A stretch of 51,263 nucleotides of DNA from assembly GCA_020631045.1 (NCBI GenBank), contig JAHDHZ010000009.1, positions 7,752 to 59,014 of the forward strand, in the 5' to 3' direction. The notes beneath the pieces were generated by a model. The model saw only the letters and a program-made list of their open reading frames with translations, ran no database searches and was not told where the DNA came from. The stretch is from Flavobacteriales bacterium (GTDB lineage Bacteria > Bacteroidota > Bacteroidia > Flavobacteriales_G > JALEGO01). How positions within the stretch are numbered: the first letter of the stretch is position 1; the number at the start of each line of letters is the position of its first letter. This document shows, piece after piece, positions 1-8,515 of the stretch. Both the position numbers and the translations under genes were made by a program.

Positions 1-758
1 AATGCATCAGCTTCAATATTTAAGATATCTAACTGCATTCTTGAGAGGTTTGTAACTACAGCAGCAAGAGGTAAGTGATAAAAAGTACCAATTTCCCACG
101 GGAAGACCTCACCATGATCTACAACATCTTCTAGACTAAAAGCTTTTTCTAGCGTATTGAATAAAACAGGGTTTTTTGCTTTATCAAAGTCTTTTAATAT
201 TACTGATTTAAAGTCTTCAATTTTTTGCTTTAAGTTCAATGCACTATAATAATCAGTTGCAGGTCTAGGATTGGCTAGATCTCCACCAATCATCTCTCCA
301 GAGGGTACATCGTAGTTGTCTTTCACGAGTACTTTTTTCAAAACTAAAGTAGTGTCTGAGGCTGGAGACATCAAAAATTTTGTCAAACCAGCTTGATCTT
401 CTGGACCTAAAGCACTAACTAGCCCTTCAGGAACTTCGAAACTACCATCTGTACGAATCATTAAATACCTTTTCAATTCTTCAATATGCTTATAAAGCTT
501 GTCTGCTTTATCTTTTATTGTCTTTGCACTTTGAAGACCTTTTGCGTAGGCATCATCTTTTGCAGCTTTGCTTGTAAAGAATTTGATTGTCTCCTCATTT
601 TTATCTTCAAGACCTATATTAGATTTTTCTAGACCTTCATTCACTACCACAAAAGAATTAATTAACTCTTTTGGTGCATTCATTGCTAAAAGGGCTGTGA
701 GTACCAAGTACATCATACCAACCATCTTTTGCCGTGGGGTTTCTTTACCACCTGCCAT
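1..758 (-). CDS. gldM: Gliding motility / type IX secretion protein GldM (partial)
   Basis: This is the periplasm-spanning subunit of the GldL-GldM rotary motor that powers the type IX secretion system and gliding. The reading frame starts at the ATG whose complement is 756-758 (MAGGKETPRQKM) and runs off the left edge, leaving about 252 of the usual 500 or so residues. A single membrane segment at about residues 12-30 (MVGMMYLVLTALLAMNAP) is the family hallmark: a short cytoplasmic N-terminus, one helix inserted in the GldL bundle, then a long periplasmic part. It lies 57 bases downstream of gldL on the same strand, in the conserved gldK-gldL-gldM order; gldN would be expected just outside the window. 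Identification is firm from the N-terminus and the synteny. Confidence 0.95.
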   Translation of the reverse strand, partial: MAGGKETPRQKMVGMMYLVLTALLAMNAPKELINSFVVVNEGLEKSNIGLEDKNEETIKFFTSKAAKDDAYAKGLQSAKTIKDKADKLYKHIEELKRYLMIRTDGSFEVPEGLVSALGPEDQAGLTKFLMSPASDTTLVLKKVLVKDNYDVPSGEMIGGDLANPRPATDYYSALNLKQKIEDFKSVILKDFDKAKNPVLFNTLEKAFSLEDVVDHGEVFPWEIGTFYHLPLAAVVTNLSRMQLDILNIEADA

Positions 759-815
759 AACTTCTAGTTTTTGTTGTTGTTAAATAGTTGTGTTGCTAAT
801 TTATAATTTGTGCTT

Positions 816-1658
816 TTATTTACTGAAGTTCATAGCATTTAACATGTTGCCATATACTGTATTTAAAGCTGATAAATTAGAGCTTAATTCTGAGATATTT
901 TCTCGGTACTTTTGAGTGTCTTCAACTGAGTCATTTAAGTTCTTAACTAAATCTGTAACTCCTTTAGACATTTGTGCAGCAGCATCTAAATTATCTGAAG
1001 TTTCTTGTAATTGATTTTCATACATTGCATTTAATTTAGAAAGATTATCTGTGATTTTTCTCATTTGTTCACCATATCCTGCACCATCTTCAGGAGAAAT
1101 ACCAATATCAGATAATGAATCAGCAGCTTTAGAATAGCTTTCAGATAGATTAGCTACGCTATTAGAAGCTCCTCTTAAGTTGTTTGTGAAGTCATCTGAA
1201 GCAGAGGTAATGTCAGCTAATTTTGAAGTCTGATCTGTCAATGACCTAAAACCTTTACCTAGGCTTTCGATTAACTCAGGACCAATTTTAGCCTCATTTA
1301 ACATTTCATCTAATTGTTGAGAAACTGCAGAATTGGCTCCTGAGCCAGAAGATAAAGCGCCAACGGCTACATTTGAGCCTTCTAGGGCATCTAAATCACC
1401 AGAGTCACCTAATTCTAATTGAGGATATACCAGTGACCAATCCCAATCTTTTTCTTCATGCAAGGGTTCAAATGCAGAAAGTACGAAAATGACAGCCTCA
1501 GTACTTAACCCAAAAATAAGCATGATATCTGCACCAGGCCAGTGCATAATTTTAAATAATGCTCCGACAATTACAATGGCTGCACCAAAACCATAAACGA
1601 ATTTCATGATGTTTTTAAATTTCTTACTTGCAAAAAAGCTATCTGAATTTGCTGACAT
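816..1658 (-). CDS. gldL: Gliding motility / type IX secretion protein GldL
   Basis: Inner-membrane subunit of the T9SS/gliding motor, thought to convert proton flow into rotation of GldM. The 280-residue product has two closely spaced membrane helices at about residues 17-37 and 44-63, separated by a short HWPGAD turn. Glu54 inside helix 2 (STEAVIF) matches the essential intramembrane acidic residue known from GldL/PorL. The remaining cytoplasmic part (about 95-280) is Ser/Asn/Leu-rich with heptad-like spacing, as expected for the long GldL coiled-coil tail. The gene follows gldK after a 297-base gap that contains a strong terminator, so its expression may be partly independent of gldK; gldM follows after 57 bases. 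Confidence 0.95.
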   Translation of the reverse strand: MSANSDSFFASKKFKNIMKFVYGFGAAIVIVGALFKIMHWPGADIMLIFGLSTEAVIFVLSAFEPLHEEKDWDWSLVYPQLELGDSGDLDALEGSNVAVGALSSGSGANSAVSQQLDEMLNEAKIGPELIESLGKGFRSLTDQTSKLADITSASDDFTNNLRGASNSVANLSESYSKAADSLSDIGISPEDGAGYGEQMRKITDNLSKLNAMYENQLQETSDNLDAAAQMSKGVTDLVKNLNDSVEDTQKYRENISELSSNLSALNTVYGNMLNAMNFSK

Positions 1659-1830
1659 AATCTCTAAATTTTAAGTTTTTAAATAATTGTTTCTTTCTAA
1701 TTGTTTAGCCTATAACGAGACCTTACACATTTGGTTACAACAACAATACAATTTTTTTCTGAACTAAAATCAAAGAGGTTTTAAATTTTAATTTAGAAGT
1801 TGCTTAAAGTCTTTATCAAATAAATGGTTT

Positions 1831-1867
1831 AAGCCTGTTATTCTTTGTAACAAGGCTTTATTTTTTT
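1831..1867. terminator. Second hairpin with T-run between gldK and gldL
   Basis: Imperfect inverted repeat: left arm AAGCCTGTTA at 1831-1840 and right arm TAACAAGGCTT at 1848-1858, with one bulged base, followed on the plus strand by a T-rich run to 1867. In terminator polarity it faces the plus strand, where no gene precedes it. On the minus strand it lies just after the gldK terminator, in the gldL leader. It could be an antisense terminator or a leader structure; its function is unknown. Confidence 0.4.
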
Positions 1868-1890
1868 AGCACAGTCCTAGGTAAGAAAAC

Positions 1891-1927
1891 AAAAAAGGAG
1901 GTGAAAAAAATAATCACCTCCTTTTTT
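1891..1927 (-). terminator. Rho-independent terminator after gldK
   Basis: Perfect 14-bp stem: AAAAAAGGAGGTGA at 1891-1904 pairs with 1914-1927, around a 9-base loop. Read on the minus strand it lies 29 bases after the gldK stop and ends in a T6 run, the standard intrinsic terminator form. It sits inside what is usually treated as the gldKLMN operon, upstream of gldL. The symmetric A and T runs mean it could also work in the other direction. Confidence 0.8.
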
Positions 1928-1955
1928 AAGATCTTTCTAATAGCTGTTTTAAGAC

Positions 1956-3299
1956 TTATAAATCGTCTCCTTTAGAACGTCCTAAATACGTTTGAACATT
2001 TCTAAATCCGATATAGCATTTGCCAGTATCTTGGTATTCATAAGCTCTAGAACTTGTCTGCATGAAATAGCCAACATCTTTCCAAGAGCCTCCTCTAATA
2101 ACTTTCCTTTTTAATACAGGAAGATCATCATCTTTAGCTTCATATACATAATCCATATTTAAATCATGTGAGATATCGTAAGAAGACTCATCAAATGCAT
2201 TACTCGTCCACTCAGAAACATTACCTGCCATGCAATATAAACCATAGTCATTTGCAGAGTAAGAAGTTGCTTTAACAGTATGGAATCCACCGTCATCAAT
2301 ATAATTACCTCTTAATGGCTTAAAGTTACCTAAGAAACAACCTTGTAAGTTTCTGATGTAAGGACCACCCCATGGGTAAGGAGATTGATCTAAACCACCA
2401 CGAGCAGCGTATTCCCACTCAGATTCAGTAGGTAATCTGAAATCATGTACCCATGAACTCCCTACAGAAGATAAATAACTGTTCATTAAATCTGTTCTCC
2501 AGATTGAAAATGCACGAGCTTGCTTCCAAGATACTCCAACAACTGGATACTCATCATAAGCAGGATGAGAGAAATACATTTTTGTCATGGGTTCATTGTA
2601 AGAATAAGTAAAGTCATGAATCCAACACAAGGTATCAGGGTAAATGGGAATAATGTCTGTCTTGATGAAGACTGAACGATCTTCAATACCTCTTTGTCTT
2701 AATTTATCACCCTTGTTAGTAGGAGACTTTCTAGCAGCATCTTTATAATCAATCCATGAGTAGCTGTACTGCAAATAATCAGGATCAATTTCTCTTCTGT
2801 TTTTGAATCTTTCATGAGAAGCAAAATACAACTCAGGCTCTAATACCTGCATGACTTCTGGATCTTCTAAATCAATGTCTTCATCCCAGTTGATTCTTGG
2901 GATTTCTAAAGGCTCACCATAGTAATCTTCAGTGATTAAGTGATCTTCATAACCACTATTACCCAAGATTTGATGCATAATAGAGTCTCTCACCCAAAAA
3001 ACAAACTGACGATACTCATTATTAGTAATTTCAGTCTGATCCATATAAAAAGCTTGAACAGAAACAGTTTTAGCTTTAGTTGTATGAGAATAAGGTGCAT
3101 CTTGATCACTTGGCCCCATCACAAAACTTCCCATCGGAATGTATAACATACCGTAAGGATCAGCTTGATACCAAATTTGTCTACCTTCTACACCTGTAAG
3201 GTTGCCCTGAGATGAACTGTCACATGAACTGATTAAGGTACTTATCACGAAAAGTGTAAGTATATACTTAATATATGATATTGGATTGTTGTTTTTCAT
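1956..3299 (-). CDS. gldK: Gliding motility lipoprotein GldK (FGE-sulfatase fold)
   Basis: Outer-membrane-associated lipoprotein that forms the periplasmic ring of the T9SS together with GldN. The 447-residue protein starts with a lipoprotein signal (hydrophobic core about 11-24, then lipobox ISSC with the Cys near residue 26). The rest is a formylglycine-generating-enzyme-like domain: VSWKQARAFSIW, LPTESEWEYAARGG, YCMAGNVSEWTSNAF, VIRGGSWKD and GFRNV are all recognisable. In GldK this fold is structural, not enzymatic. It lies 43 bases after porP/sprF and is followed by a strong terminator, then gldL. GldJ has the same fold, but position directly before gldL-gldM favours GldK. Confidence 0.93.
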   Translation of the reverse strand: MKNNNPISYIKYILTLFVISTLISSCDSSSQGNLTGVEGRQIWYQADPYGMLYIPMGSFVMGPSDQDAPYSHTTKAKTVSVQAFYMDQTEITNNEYRQFVFWVRDSIMHQILGNSGYEDHLITEDYYGEPLEIPRINWDEDIDLEDPEVMQVLEPELYFASHERFKNRREIDPDYLQYSYSWIDYKDAARKSPTNKGDKLRQRGIEDRSVFIKTDIIPIYPDTLCWIHDFTYSYNEPMTKMYFSHPAYDEYPVVGVSWKQARAFSIWRTDLMNSYLSSVGSSWVHDFRLPTESEWEYAARGGLDQSPYPWGGPYIRNLQGCFLGNFKPLRGNYIDDGGFHTVKATSYSANDYGLYCMAGNVSEWTSNAFDESSYDISHDLNMDYVYEAKDDDLPVLKRKVIRGGSWKDVGYFMQTSSRAYEYQDTGKCYIGFRNVQTYLGRSKGDDL

Positions 3300-3342
3300 T
3301 TAGGTTCTTTAAAATAAACGCGCTAGGTAAATTATTTATTGT

Positions 3343-4317
3343 TTATCTACCCAAAAATCGAATATCCTGCTTTTTCTCTTTCTTATCTTCTTGCTCTAAA
3401 TCATAGCAGAAGCTTACCATGATTTCATGAGAACCATTACTATAATTTTTGATTGTTGAAGTAGTTACATCATAAGAGTAACCTACTTTGATCGTTCCTT
3501 TCTTGATGATTCCCTCTTTTTGCATACCAATCATTGGAGCAACAGCATCTTGTAATCTGTATGAAACACCAGCCCAAAACATTTTCTTATACATGGCAAT
3601 GGCGTTGAAATCCATCTGAGTAGAAGAGCCGTCAGTTTTAATGAACGTAGAAGGTAATATAGAAAGGTCTAGACCTTGAAAGTCATATTGGTAACCTGCC
3701 ATGATGTAGTAGTGTCTTGCAATATCATATGAAAAAGCACTTGCTGTTTCTTCAAGAGTTTGTGCAGGTAAGTGTAACAAAGAAAGCCCTACATACAATT
3801 TGTCTTTGATTTCATAGTAACCACCAAAATCCATGTCGTAAGTCCATTTGTTTGCTCCGTTCTGAGGAATTGAAGGGTCTAATGCTGGAGCATCTGGTGC
3901 AATCCAATCTTTTCCGACATTCACATTTACAGCTCCTAACGACAAACCTACACCTAAGTTACCAGGCCCTACACTAAATCTGTAAGCACCAGCAGCTTTG
4001 AAACCTGAGTAACTAAATTGACCTAATTGATCATTGTACACAGATAATCCAACACCAATAGGTAATTCAGTAACCATTGATAAAGGCATATGAGCTGTGA
4101 ATAAATAGGTTTCTGGTTTGCCTTCAAATCCTACCCATTGTTGACGTGCTAATAAGGTTCCGCAAATTGCATTTTTACTACCGACATATCCTGGGTTTGG
4201 GAATTGACGGTTGAACATATTTTGTGAAAACTGAGGATCTTGCTGGGCAGATGTTTGTAAACAAGATAAAGTCGCTAAAGCGAAAACTGCTGCAAATTTG
4301 GTAAACTTCTCTTTCAT
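3343..4317 (-). CDS. PorP/SprF family type IX secretion membrane protein
   Basis: Predicted outer-membrane beta-barrel of the PorP/SprF family. Members attach partner proteins or the ring complex to the outer membrane in T9SS, and SprF is needed for SprB surface display. The 324-residue product has a signal peptide ending near residue 25 (TSAQQ) and then the family opening QQDPQFSQNMFN...NPGYVGS, followed by alternating amphipathic strands rich in Gly, Tyr and Phe (for example VGLSVYNDQLGQF, YYIMAGYQYDF). It directly precedes gldK with a 43-base gap, matching the porP-porK-porL-porM order known from Porphyromonas. Whether it is the orthologue of PorP or only a paralogue cannot be told from sequence reading, so no symbol is given. 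Confidence 0.9.
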   Translation of the reverse strand: MKEKFTKFAAVFALATLSCLQTSAQQDPQFSQNMFNRQFPNPGYVGSKNAICGTLLARQQWVGFEGKPETYLFTAHMPLSMVTELPIGVGLSVYNDQLGQFSYSGFKAAGAYRFSVGPGNLGVGLSLGAVNVNVGKDWIAPDAPALDPSIPQNGANKWTYDMDFGGYYEIKDKLYVGLSLLHLPAQTLEETASAFSYDIARHYYIMAGYQYDFQGLDLSILPSTFIKTDGSSTQMDFNAIAMYKKMFWAGVSYRLQDAVAPMIGMQKEGIIKKGTIKVGYSYDVTTSTIKNYSNGSHEIMVSFCYDLEQEDKKEKKQDIRFLGR

Positions 4318-4438
4318 TTTGTGTATAAAATACTTTACCCAGCTAAATTACATAAAAAAACCTTACAACGAAAATTTATTCTTTGCGTATTCTATATAGT
4401 AGCCCGACATCATTTTAACGGTGCTTATGAAATAAAGG

Positions 4439-5608
4439 TTACAGTAACTTTTGAAAAGTTTTCCACCATCGATCAGGGATGTCTTCATTGCAGGCTCTCT
4501 TGTAGTCTTCGTAAGAGCATGGAACTAGATTTTGTGAGGCGTATTTGTGTTCTCCTTCTTCAGGGTAAGGAACGTTCATCCACCATCTATTACTTTTTGT
4601 GCTTTTGTAAAAGACAATTTCATGAGCGTCTTCTTCGACAATGACTCTGAATTTTAAGAAATCATCAGTATTGATTGACGGCTCTTCGTTTTTTCTATTG
4701 TAAAACCCTTTGATGAAATACCAAACAGCTTGTGCTTGAAGACCAGCTGTACGTTCTTGAATATCTAGTGTTGGATTGTATTCAAAAAAACCAATACTGC
4801 TGACTTTGTCACTTAATCCGGCATACCAGGCTAATTGACAATATTCTTCTGCATACAAACCATTAGGCGAATTTGCTTTACAAGCAGGAGCATCTGATGC
4901 GCGAACGGCTGAAATGTCAAAGCTTACCAAATCAGCATTGCGCATTGTGGGCTCCGTTTCTTTTAAGAGTTCTTTACCAATTTGGCCTAATCGATGCATG
5001 TCAAAATGTAATTTAGACATCAAATCAATGTTACTTTGAGATTCAAAGTAGCTCTGAAAACCAAGATTACTGTAATTAAACAGAACATTGGGTTGATGCA
5101 GAATAATTTTGTTCATGAAATTATCAGAGCTAATTTTTTTATCGTTATCGTCAATGTCAAATTTTCGATCAATACTTACAATATTCATGATTTTATTTTG
5201 CTTGCTATAAGCTAAATACATGGGGTAAGTTAAGTCTTGGGTAGACCCTAAAACAATGGGAATAATATTGTTCTGAATTAAATATTCAGTAACCTCTGTG
5301 AGGGCGAAGTAAGTGTCTTCAATGGTTTTTCCAGCATTTATGTTGCCTAAATCAACAATGTTGAAAGGTTGATCGAAATTAGCATATAGTTTGTAAAGAC
5401 TTCTTCTGATGTGGTTGCAGCCCAAAGCACTGCCTTTATTTTGTTTACTAGCCCTGTCTTCATTGACTCCAATGAGTGCAATCTGTGTTTTTTTTAACGA
5501 AGGAAAGTCAGTTTCAAGAGCAAATTTTTCAATTTGTGCTCCCAGGCTATCTTTTACAATGCTATATTTGCTTAGATCTAAAGGTTTGAAGTAAATGTCA
5601 ATGTGCAT
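4439..5608 (-). CDS. Arginase/formiminoglutamase-fold protein, metal site degenerate
   Basis: The 389-residue protein has the ureohydrolase (arginase, agmatinase, formiminoglutamase) fold, but several metal ligands appear changed. Aligning by eye to the six classical arginase ligands: the His of GGDH is Gln124 (GSTQDL); the DxHxD motif is D147-R-K149-F-D151, with the His replaced by Lys; and the DxD motif is D231-I-S233, with the second Asp replaced by Ser. Three of six ligands are therefore lost, and a binuclear manganese centre is unlikely. The gene sits between topA (20-base gap) and porP/gldK, a position I recall for such genes in other Bacteroidota, which hints at a non-catalytic role linked to the locus. 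The product shows no signal peptide, so it is probably cytoplasmic. Confidence 0.8.
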   Translation of the reverse strand: MHIDIYFKPLDLSKYSIVKDSLGAQIEKFALETDFPSLKKTQIALIGVNEDRASKQNKGSALGCNHIRRSLYKLYANFDQPFNIVDLGNINAGKTIEDTYFALTEVTEYLIQNNIIPIVLGSTQDLTYPMYLAYSKQNKIMNIVSIDRKFDIDDNDKKISSDNFMNKIILHQPNVLFNYSNLGFQSYFESQSNIDLMSKLHFDMHRLGQIGKELLKETEPTMRNADLVSFDISAVRASDAPACKANSPNGLYAEEYCQLAWYAGLSDKVSSIGFFEYNPTLDIQERTAGLQAQAVWYFIKGFYNRKNEEPSINTDDFLKFRVIVEEDAHEIVFYKSTKSNRWWMNVPYPEEGEHKYASQNLVPCSYEDYKRACNEDIPDRWWKTFQKLL

Positions 5609-5628
5609 AACGTTTTATGACTGGTGGA

Positions 5629-7926
5629 TTATTTTTTCTTTCTTCGTTTCTTAGCAGGTGCTTCTTTGATGATGGTTTGGCAATCTTCAAGGCTTAAGGC
5701 TTTAGGGTCTTTGTCTTTTGGTATTTTATAGTTCTTTTTGCCTTGTTTGATGTAAGGACCAAATCGACCGTTTAGAACATAAATGGCAGGATCAACTTCT
5801 TCAAAAGAGGCAATATTTTTATTTTTATCTTCTTCAAGTTTTATCTCAATAATTTCAATGGCTTGGCTAATGGTCAACTGATCAATATGATAAGGGTCTT
5901 TGATTGAAAAGAATTTTTTATTCCATTTAACATAAGGACCAAATCTGCCTACAGCAGCATCTACCGATTCATCTTTGTACCTGCCAATGTGTTTTGGATA
6001 GTCTAGTAGTTTTAAGGCTTGTTCGAGTGTAATAGTCTTTAGTGTGAGCTCTCCTGTGATGGATGCGAATTTTGGTTTTTCTTCATCTTCGACTTCTCCC
6101 ATTTGTACGATTGGCCCGTACTTGCCTATTTTTACATAAACGTTTTTACCCGTTTTAGGGTCTTGTCCGAGTAATTTTTCTCCTCTTGCAGCCTCTGCAT
6201 TTTCAAGTGTATCTTCTACAGTTTTATGAAAAGGAGTGTAAAATGAGTCGATCATTTTTTGCCATTCAAGTGCGCCTTGGGCTATATCGTCAAATTGTTT
6301 TTCAACATTTGCTGTAAAATTATAATCTAAAATATTCTCAAAATTCTTCACCAGAAATCCGTTCACAACAGTGCCAATATCAGTAGGAAATAGCTTGTTT
6401 GATGTAGCTCCAGTATTCTCAGTTAATTCTTTGGTGCTGATTTGAGCATTTTCTAAGGTAAGTTGGCTGTATGCTCTTTGGTTCCCTTCTCTAGACTCTT
6501 TTACTACGTAGCCCCTTTTTTGAATGGTAGAAATAGTGGGGGCATAGGTAGAGGGTCTGCCGATGCCTTTTTCTTCAAGCTTTTTCACTAAACTCGCTTC
6601 TGTAAATCGTGCAGGGTAATTGGTGAAACGTTGTGTGGACGTGATGTTTTTATAGCTTAAGTCTTGGCCATTTGTTAAAGCAGGAAGCATACCTTTTTGC
6701 TCTTCTTGCTCGTCATCTGTAGATTCTATATAAACTTTTAAAAATCCCTCAAACTGAATCATTTCTCCTTTGGCTACAAAGTTTTTCTCAACTCCAGGGG
6801 CAGAGATCTTGGCAGTAGTTCGCTCAAGCTTTGCCTCTGCCATTTGTGAGGCAATGGTTCTTTTAAAAATAAGCTCGTATAGTTTTTGTTGGTCAATTTC
6901 AGCGTCAATAGTTGGTTGGTTAAGGTATACAGGTCGAATGGCCTCGTGCGCCTCTTGTGCACCTTTACTTTTGGTGCTGTATTTTTTTGGGTTTGAATAC
7001 TCAGAACCAAAAGTATTGGTGATGTAATTTTGAGCGCCATCAACAGCTGTGTCAGAAAGGTTTACTGAATCGGTTCTCATATAGGTGATTTTTCCTGATT
7101 CGTACAAGCGTTGGGCAACCCCCATGGTGCGAGACACTGAAAAGCCTAGTTTTCTTGAAGCCTCTTGTTGAAGCGTTGAAGTCGTAAACGGTGCAGAAGG
7201 TGTTCTTTTGGCGGGTTTTTTCTCAAGGCTTTGAATCGTAAAGGTTTTATTTGTGCAAGCCTGCAGTAAAGCATTAGCCTGTTCTTGAGAATTCAATCTT
7301 TGCTCGTATTCAGCGCTAAAGGCTTTATTTTTATCATTTAAAAAAGTAGCCACCGTTTTAAAGTAGGCTGTTGGAGTAAAGTTTTCAATTTCTTGTTCGC
7401 GCTCAACAATCAATCGCACAGCCACTGACTGCACACGACCAGCTGACAAAGAAGGCCTTACCTTACGCCACAAAACAGGTGAGAGTTCGAAGCCCACCAA
7501 CCGATCAAGTACCCTTCTTGCTTGTTGTGCATTCACCAATTTTTGATTGATTTTTCTAGGATTTTCAATCGCCTTTAAAATTGCAGGTTTGGTAATTTCA
7601 TTGAAAACGATACGTTTCGTGTTTTCCTCTTTGAGGCTCAATGCTTCTGCTAAATGCCAAGAAATGGCTTCTCCCTCGCGGTCTTCATCTGTTGCGAGCC
7701 AAACCGTAGAGGCCTGCTTTGAAAGTTTTTTAAGCTCTTTAATCACATCTTTCTTGTCAGGCAATATTTGATAGTTAGGCTCAAAGTTGTTTTCTACATC
7801 GATCGAAGTACCTTTTTTTGCCAAGTCTCGAACATGACCAAAACTTGATTTTACAGTGAAATCTTTGCCTAAAAATCCTTCGATGGTTTTGGCTTTTGCG
7901 GGCGACTCGACAATGACTAGATTCAT
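5629..7926 (-). CDS. topA: DNA topoisomerase I
   Basis: Type IA topoisomerase that relaxes negatively supercoiled DNA through a 5'-phosphotyrosine intermediate. In the 765-residue product, the TOPRIM domain opens the protein (VIVESPAKAKTIEGFLG, catalytic Glu7) and carries the acidic triad D80-x-D82-x-E84 in ATDEDREGE. The nucleophile is Tyr282 in GKITYMRTDSVNLS. The C-terminal part (about 590-760) lacks the Cys4 zinc fingers of the E. coli enzyme and instead carries repeats of the form GKYGPIVQ, GRFGPYVK, GRFGPYIK, typical of the Bacteroidota TopA tail, ending in a basic KKRRKKK. It is the first gene of the minus-strand run toward gldM. A TAnnTTTG box lies about 50 bases upstream of the ATG. 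Confidence 0.97.
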   Translation of the reverse strand: MNLVIVESPAKAKTIEGFLGKDFTVKSSFGHVRDLAKKGTSIDVENNFEPNYQILPDKKDVIKELKKLSKQASTVWLATDEDREGEAISWHLAEALSLKEENTKRIVFNEITKPAILKAIENPRKINQKLVNAQQARRVLDRLVGFELSPVLWRKVRPSLSAGRVQSVAVRLIVEREQEIENFTPTAYFKTVATFLNDKNKAFSAEYEQRLNSQEQANALLQACTNKTFTIQSLEKKPAKRTPSAPFTTSTLQQEASRKLGFSVSRTMGVAQRLYESGKITYMRTDSVNLSDTAVDGAQNYITNTFGSEYSNPKKYSTKSKGAQEAHEAIRPVYLNQPTIDAEIDQQKLYELIFKRTIASQMAEAKLERTTAKISAPGVEKNFVAKGEMIQFEGFLKVYIESTDDEQEEQKGMLPALTNGQDLSYKNITSTQRFTNYPARFTEASLVKKLEEKGIGRPSTYAPTISTIQKRGYVVKESREGNQRAYSQLTLENAQISTKELTENTGATSNKLFPTDIGTVVNGFLVKNFENILDYNFTANVEKQFDDIAQGALEWQKMIDSFYTPFHKTVEDTLENAEAARGEKLLGQDPKTGKNVYVKIGKYGPIVQMGEVEDEEKPKFASITGELTLKTITLEQALKLLDYPKHIGRYKDESVDAAVGRFGPYVKWNKKFFSIKDPYHIDQLTISQAIEIIEIKLEEDKNKNIASFEEVDPAIYVLNGRFGPYIKQGKKNYKIPKDKDPKALSLEDCQTIIKEAPAKKRRKKK

Positions 7927-7974
7927 GTTTTTGATACTTCTTTTAAAAGGATTGCAAGCAAATACTTGTAGCTA

Positions 7975-7982
7975 CAAACATA
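7975..7982 (-). promoter_or_regulatory. Candidate -7 box for topA
   Basis: The minus strand reads TATGTTTG here, an exact match to the Bacteroidota -7 consensus TAnnTTTG. It would start transcription near 7970, about 45 bases before the topA ATG. No TTG is seen at the usual -33 distance, so support is moderate. Confidence 0.4.
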
Positions 7983-8028
7983 TGAAAAGAGTTGGTTTGT
8001 GGGGTTTTTTATTTGATTTTTTTCTTCT

Positions 8029-8109
8029 GGGCAAGCTACTTGCCCCTCCCTGTAATTAAGTTACAAAACAAAAAAGCTAGAGCTGATAAATAAACGTGTA
8101 TATACGTTT
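8029..8109 (-). repeat. 81-bp dispersed intergenic element, copy A
   Basis: Read on the minus strand (8109 to 8029), this copy aligns without gaps to copy B at 22002-22082. Its parts are: an inverted repeat AAACGT-N6-ACGTTT (8092-8109); a poorly conserved 19-base stretch; a 34-base conserved block beginning TTTGTTTT and ending CAGGGAGGGGCAAG, with only three differences from copy B; and a hairpin GGGCAAG-TAG-CTTGCCC (8029-8045). It lies upstream of the candidate topA promoter. No protein is encoded. It may be a REP-like element, an operator or a small RNA locus. Confidence 0.65.
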
Positions 8110-8216
8110 TAAACGGGTAAGATAATAGTTGATTTTCAATCAGAAAAGATCTTTATGAATCTTTTTTTACCATGTTTTGAATCGTTCTTATTAAGTGATT
8201 AGACTATTTTTTTCAA

Positions 8217-8480
8217 ATGACTTCTCTGAGTCTAAACGATCTGTTACGCAACTATTTTCAAACTAAAGCTTTCTGGCTTAGTGATTGCAGCGGCTATCGT
8301 TTGAGTGGCACAAGTCTGATTTTGCAAGGCAAGATTTGGCTTTTGAAAAAAAGACAAATAAGGCCTGTTGCAAAAACACTTGAGCACGCAAAACATAATA
8401 GCGAAAAGCACGGCCATTCGCTCAGGATTTTGCGCGCTGAAAATGGCAAGCCCCTAAAAAATGTTAAAAGCATGTGCTGA
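8217..8480 (+). CDS. Doubtful small ORF, 87 codons
   Basis: ATG-initiated reading frame of 87 codons, rich in Lys, Leu, Ser and His, with no signal peptide, membrane segment or recognised domain. No TAnnTTTG box is visible close upstream, and the frame ends five bases before the miaB -33 element. The composition (three Cys, scattered Trp and His, basic C-terminus) is not like a Bacteroidota secreted or DNA-binding protein I know. It may be a chance frame, a gene remnant or part of a non-coding RNA. It is included because this stretch is otherwise unexplained. Confidence 0.2.
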   Translation: MTSLSLNDLLRNYFQTKAFWLSDCSGYRLSGTSLILQGKIWLLKKRQIRPVAKTLEHAKHNSEKHGHSLRILRAENGKPLKNVKSMC

Positions 8481-8484
8481 CTTT

Positions 8485-8515
8485 TTGACAGGGATGTTTA
8501 AAAGTGCTAAATTTG
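8485..8515 (+). promoter_or_regulatory. Promoter of the miaB-secG operon
   Basis: TTG at 8485-8487, a 20-base spacer, then TAAATTTG at 8508-8515: a full match to the Bacteroidota -33/-7 promoter. A GTG at 8504, in frame with miaB, falls in this promoter and so cannot be the start codon. The -7 box ends only six bases before the ATG at 8522, implying a near-leaderless mRNA or use of the ATG at 8531. Confidence 0.75.

Noticed and set aside
4321-4644. Plus-strand 107-codon frame at the arginase-like gene end
   Set aside because: It overlaps the conserved C-terminus of the minus-strand gene and has no domain, promoter or homologous pattern.
8144-8165. Terminator-like hairpin AAAAGAT/ATCTTTT
   Set aside because: A 7-bp stem with only one G-C pair and no preceding gene in the right orientation; too weak to call.
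8306-8325. Sigma-54 promoter (TGGCAC followed by TTGC) upstream of miaB
   Set aside because: The spacing is 10 bases instead of 5, and a good Bacteroidota housekeeping promoter lies closer to the gene.
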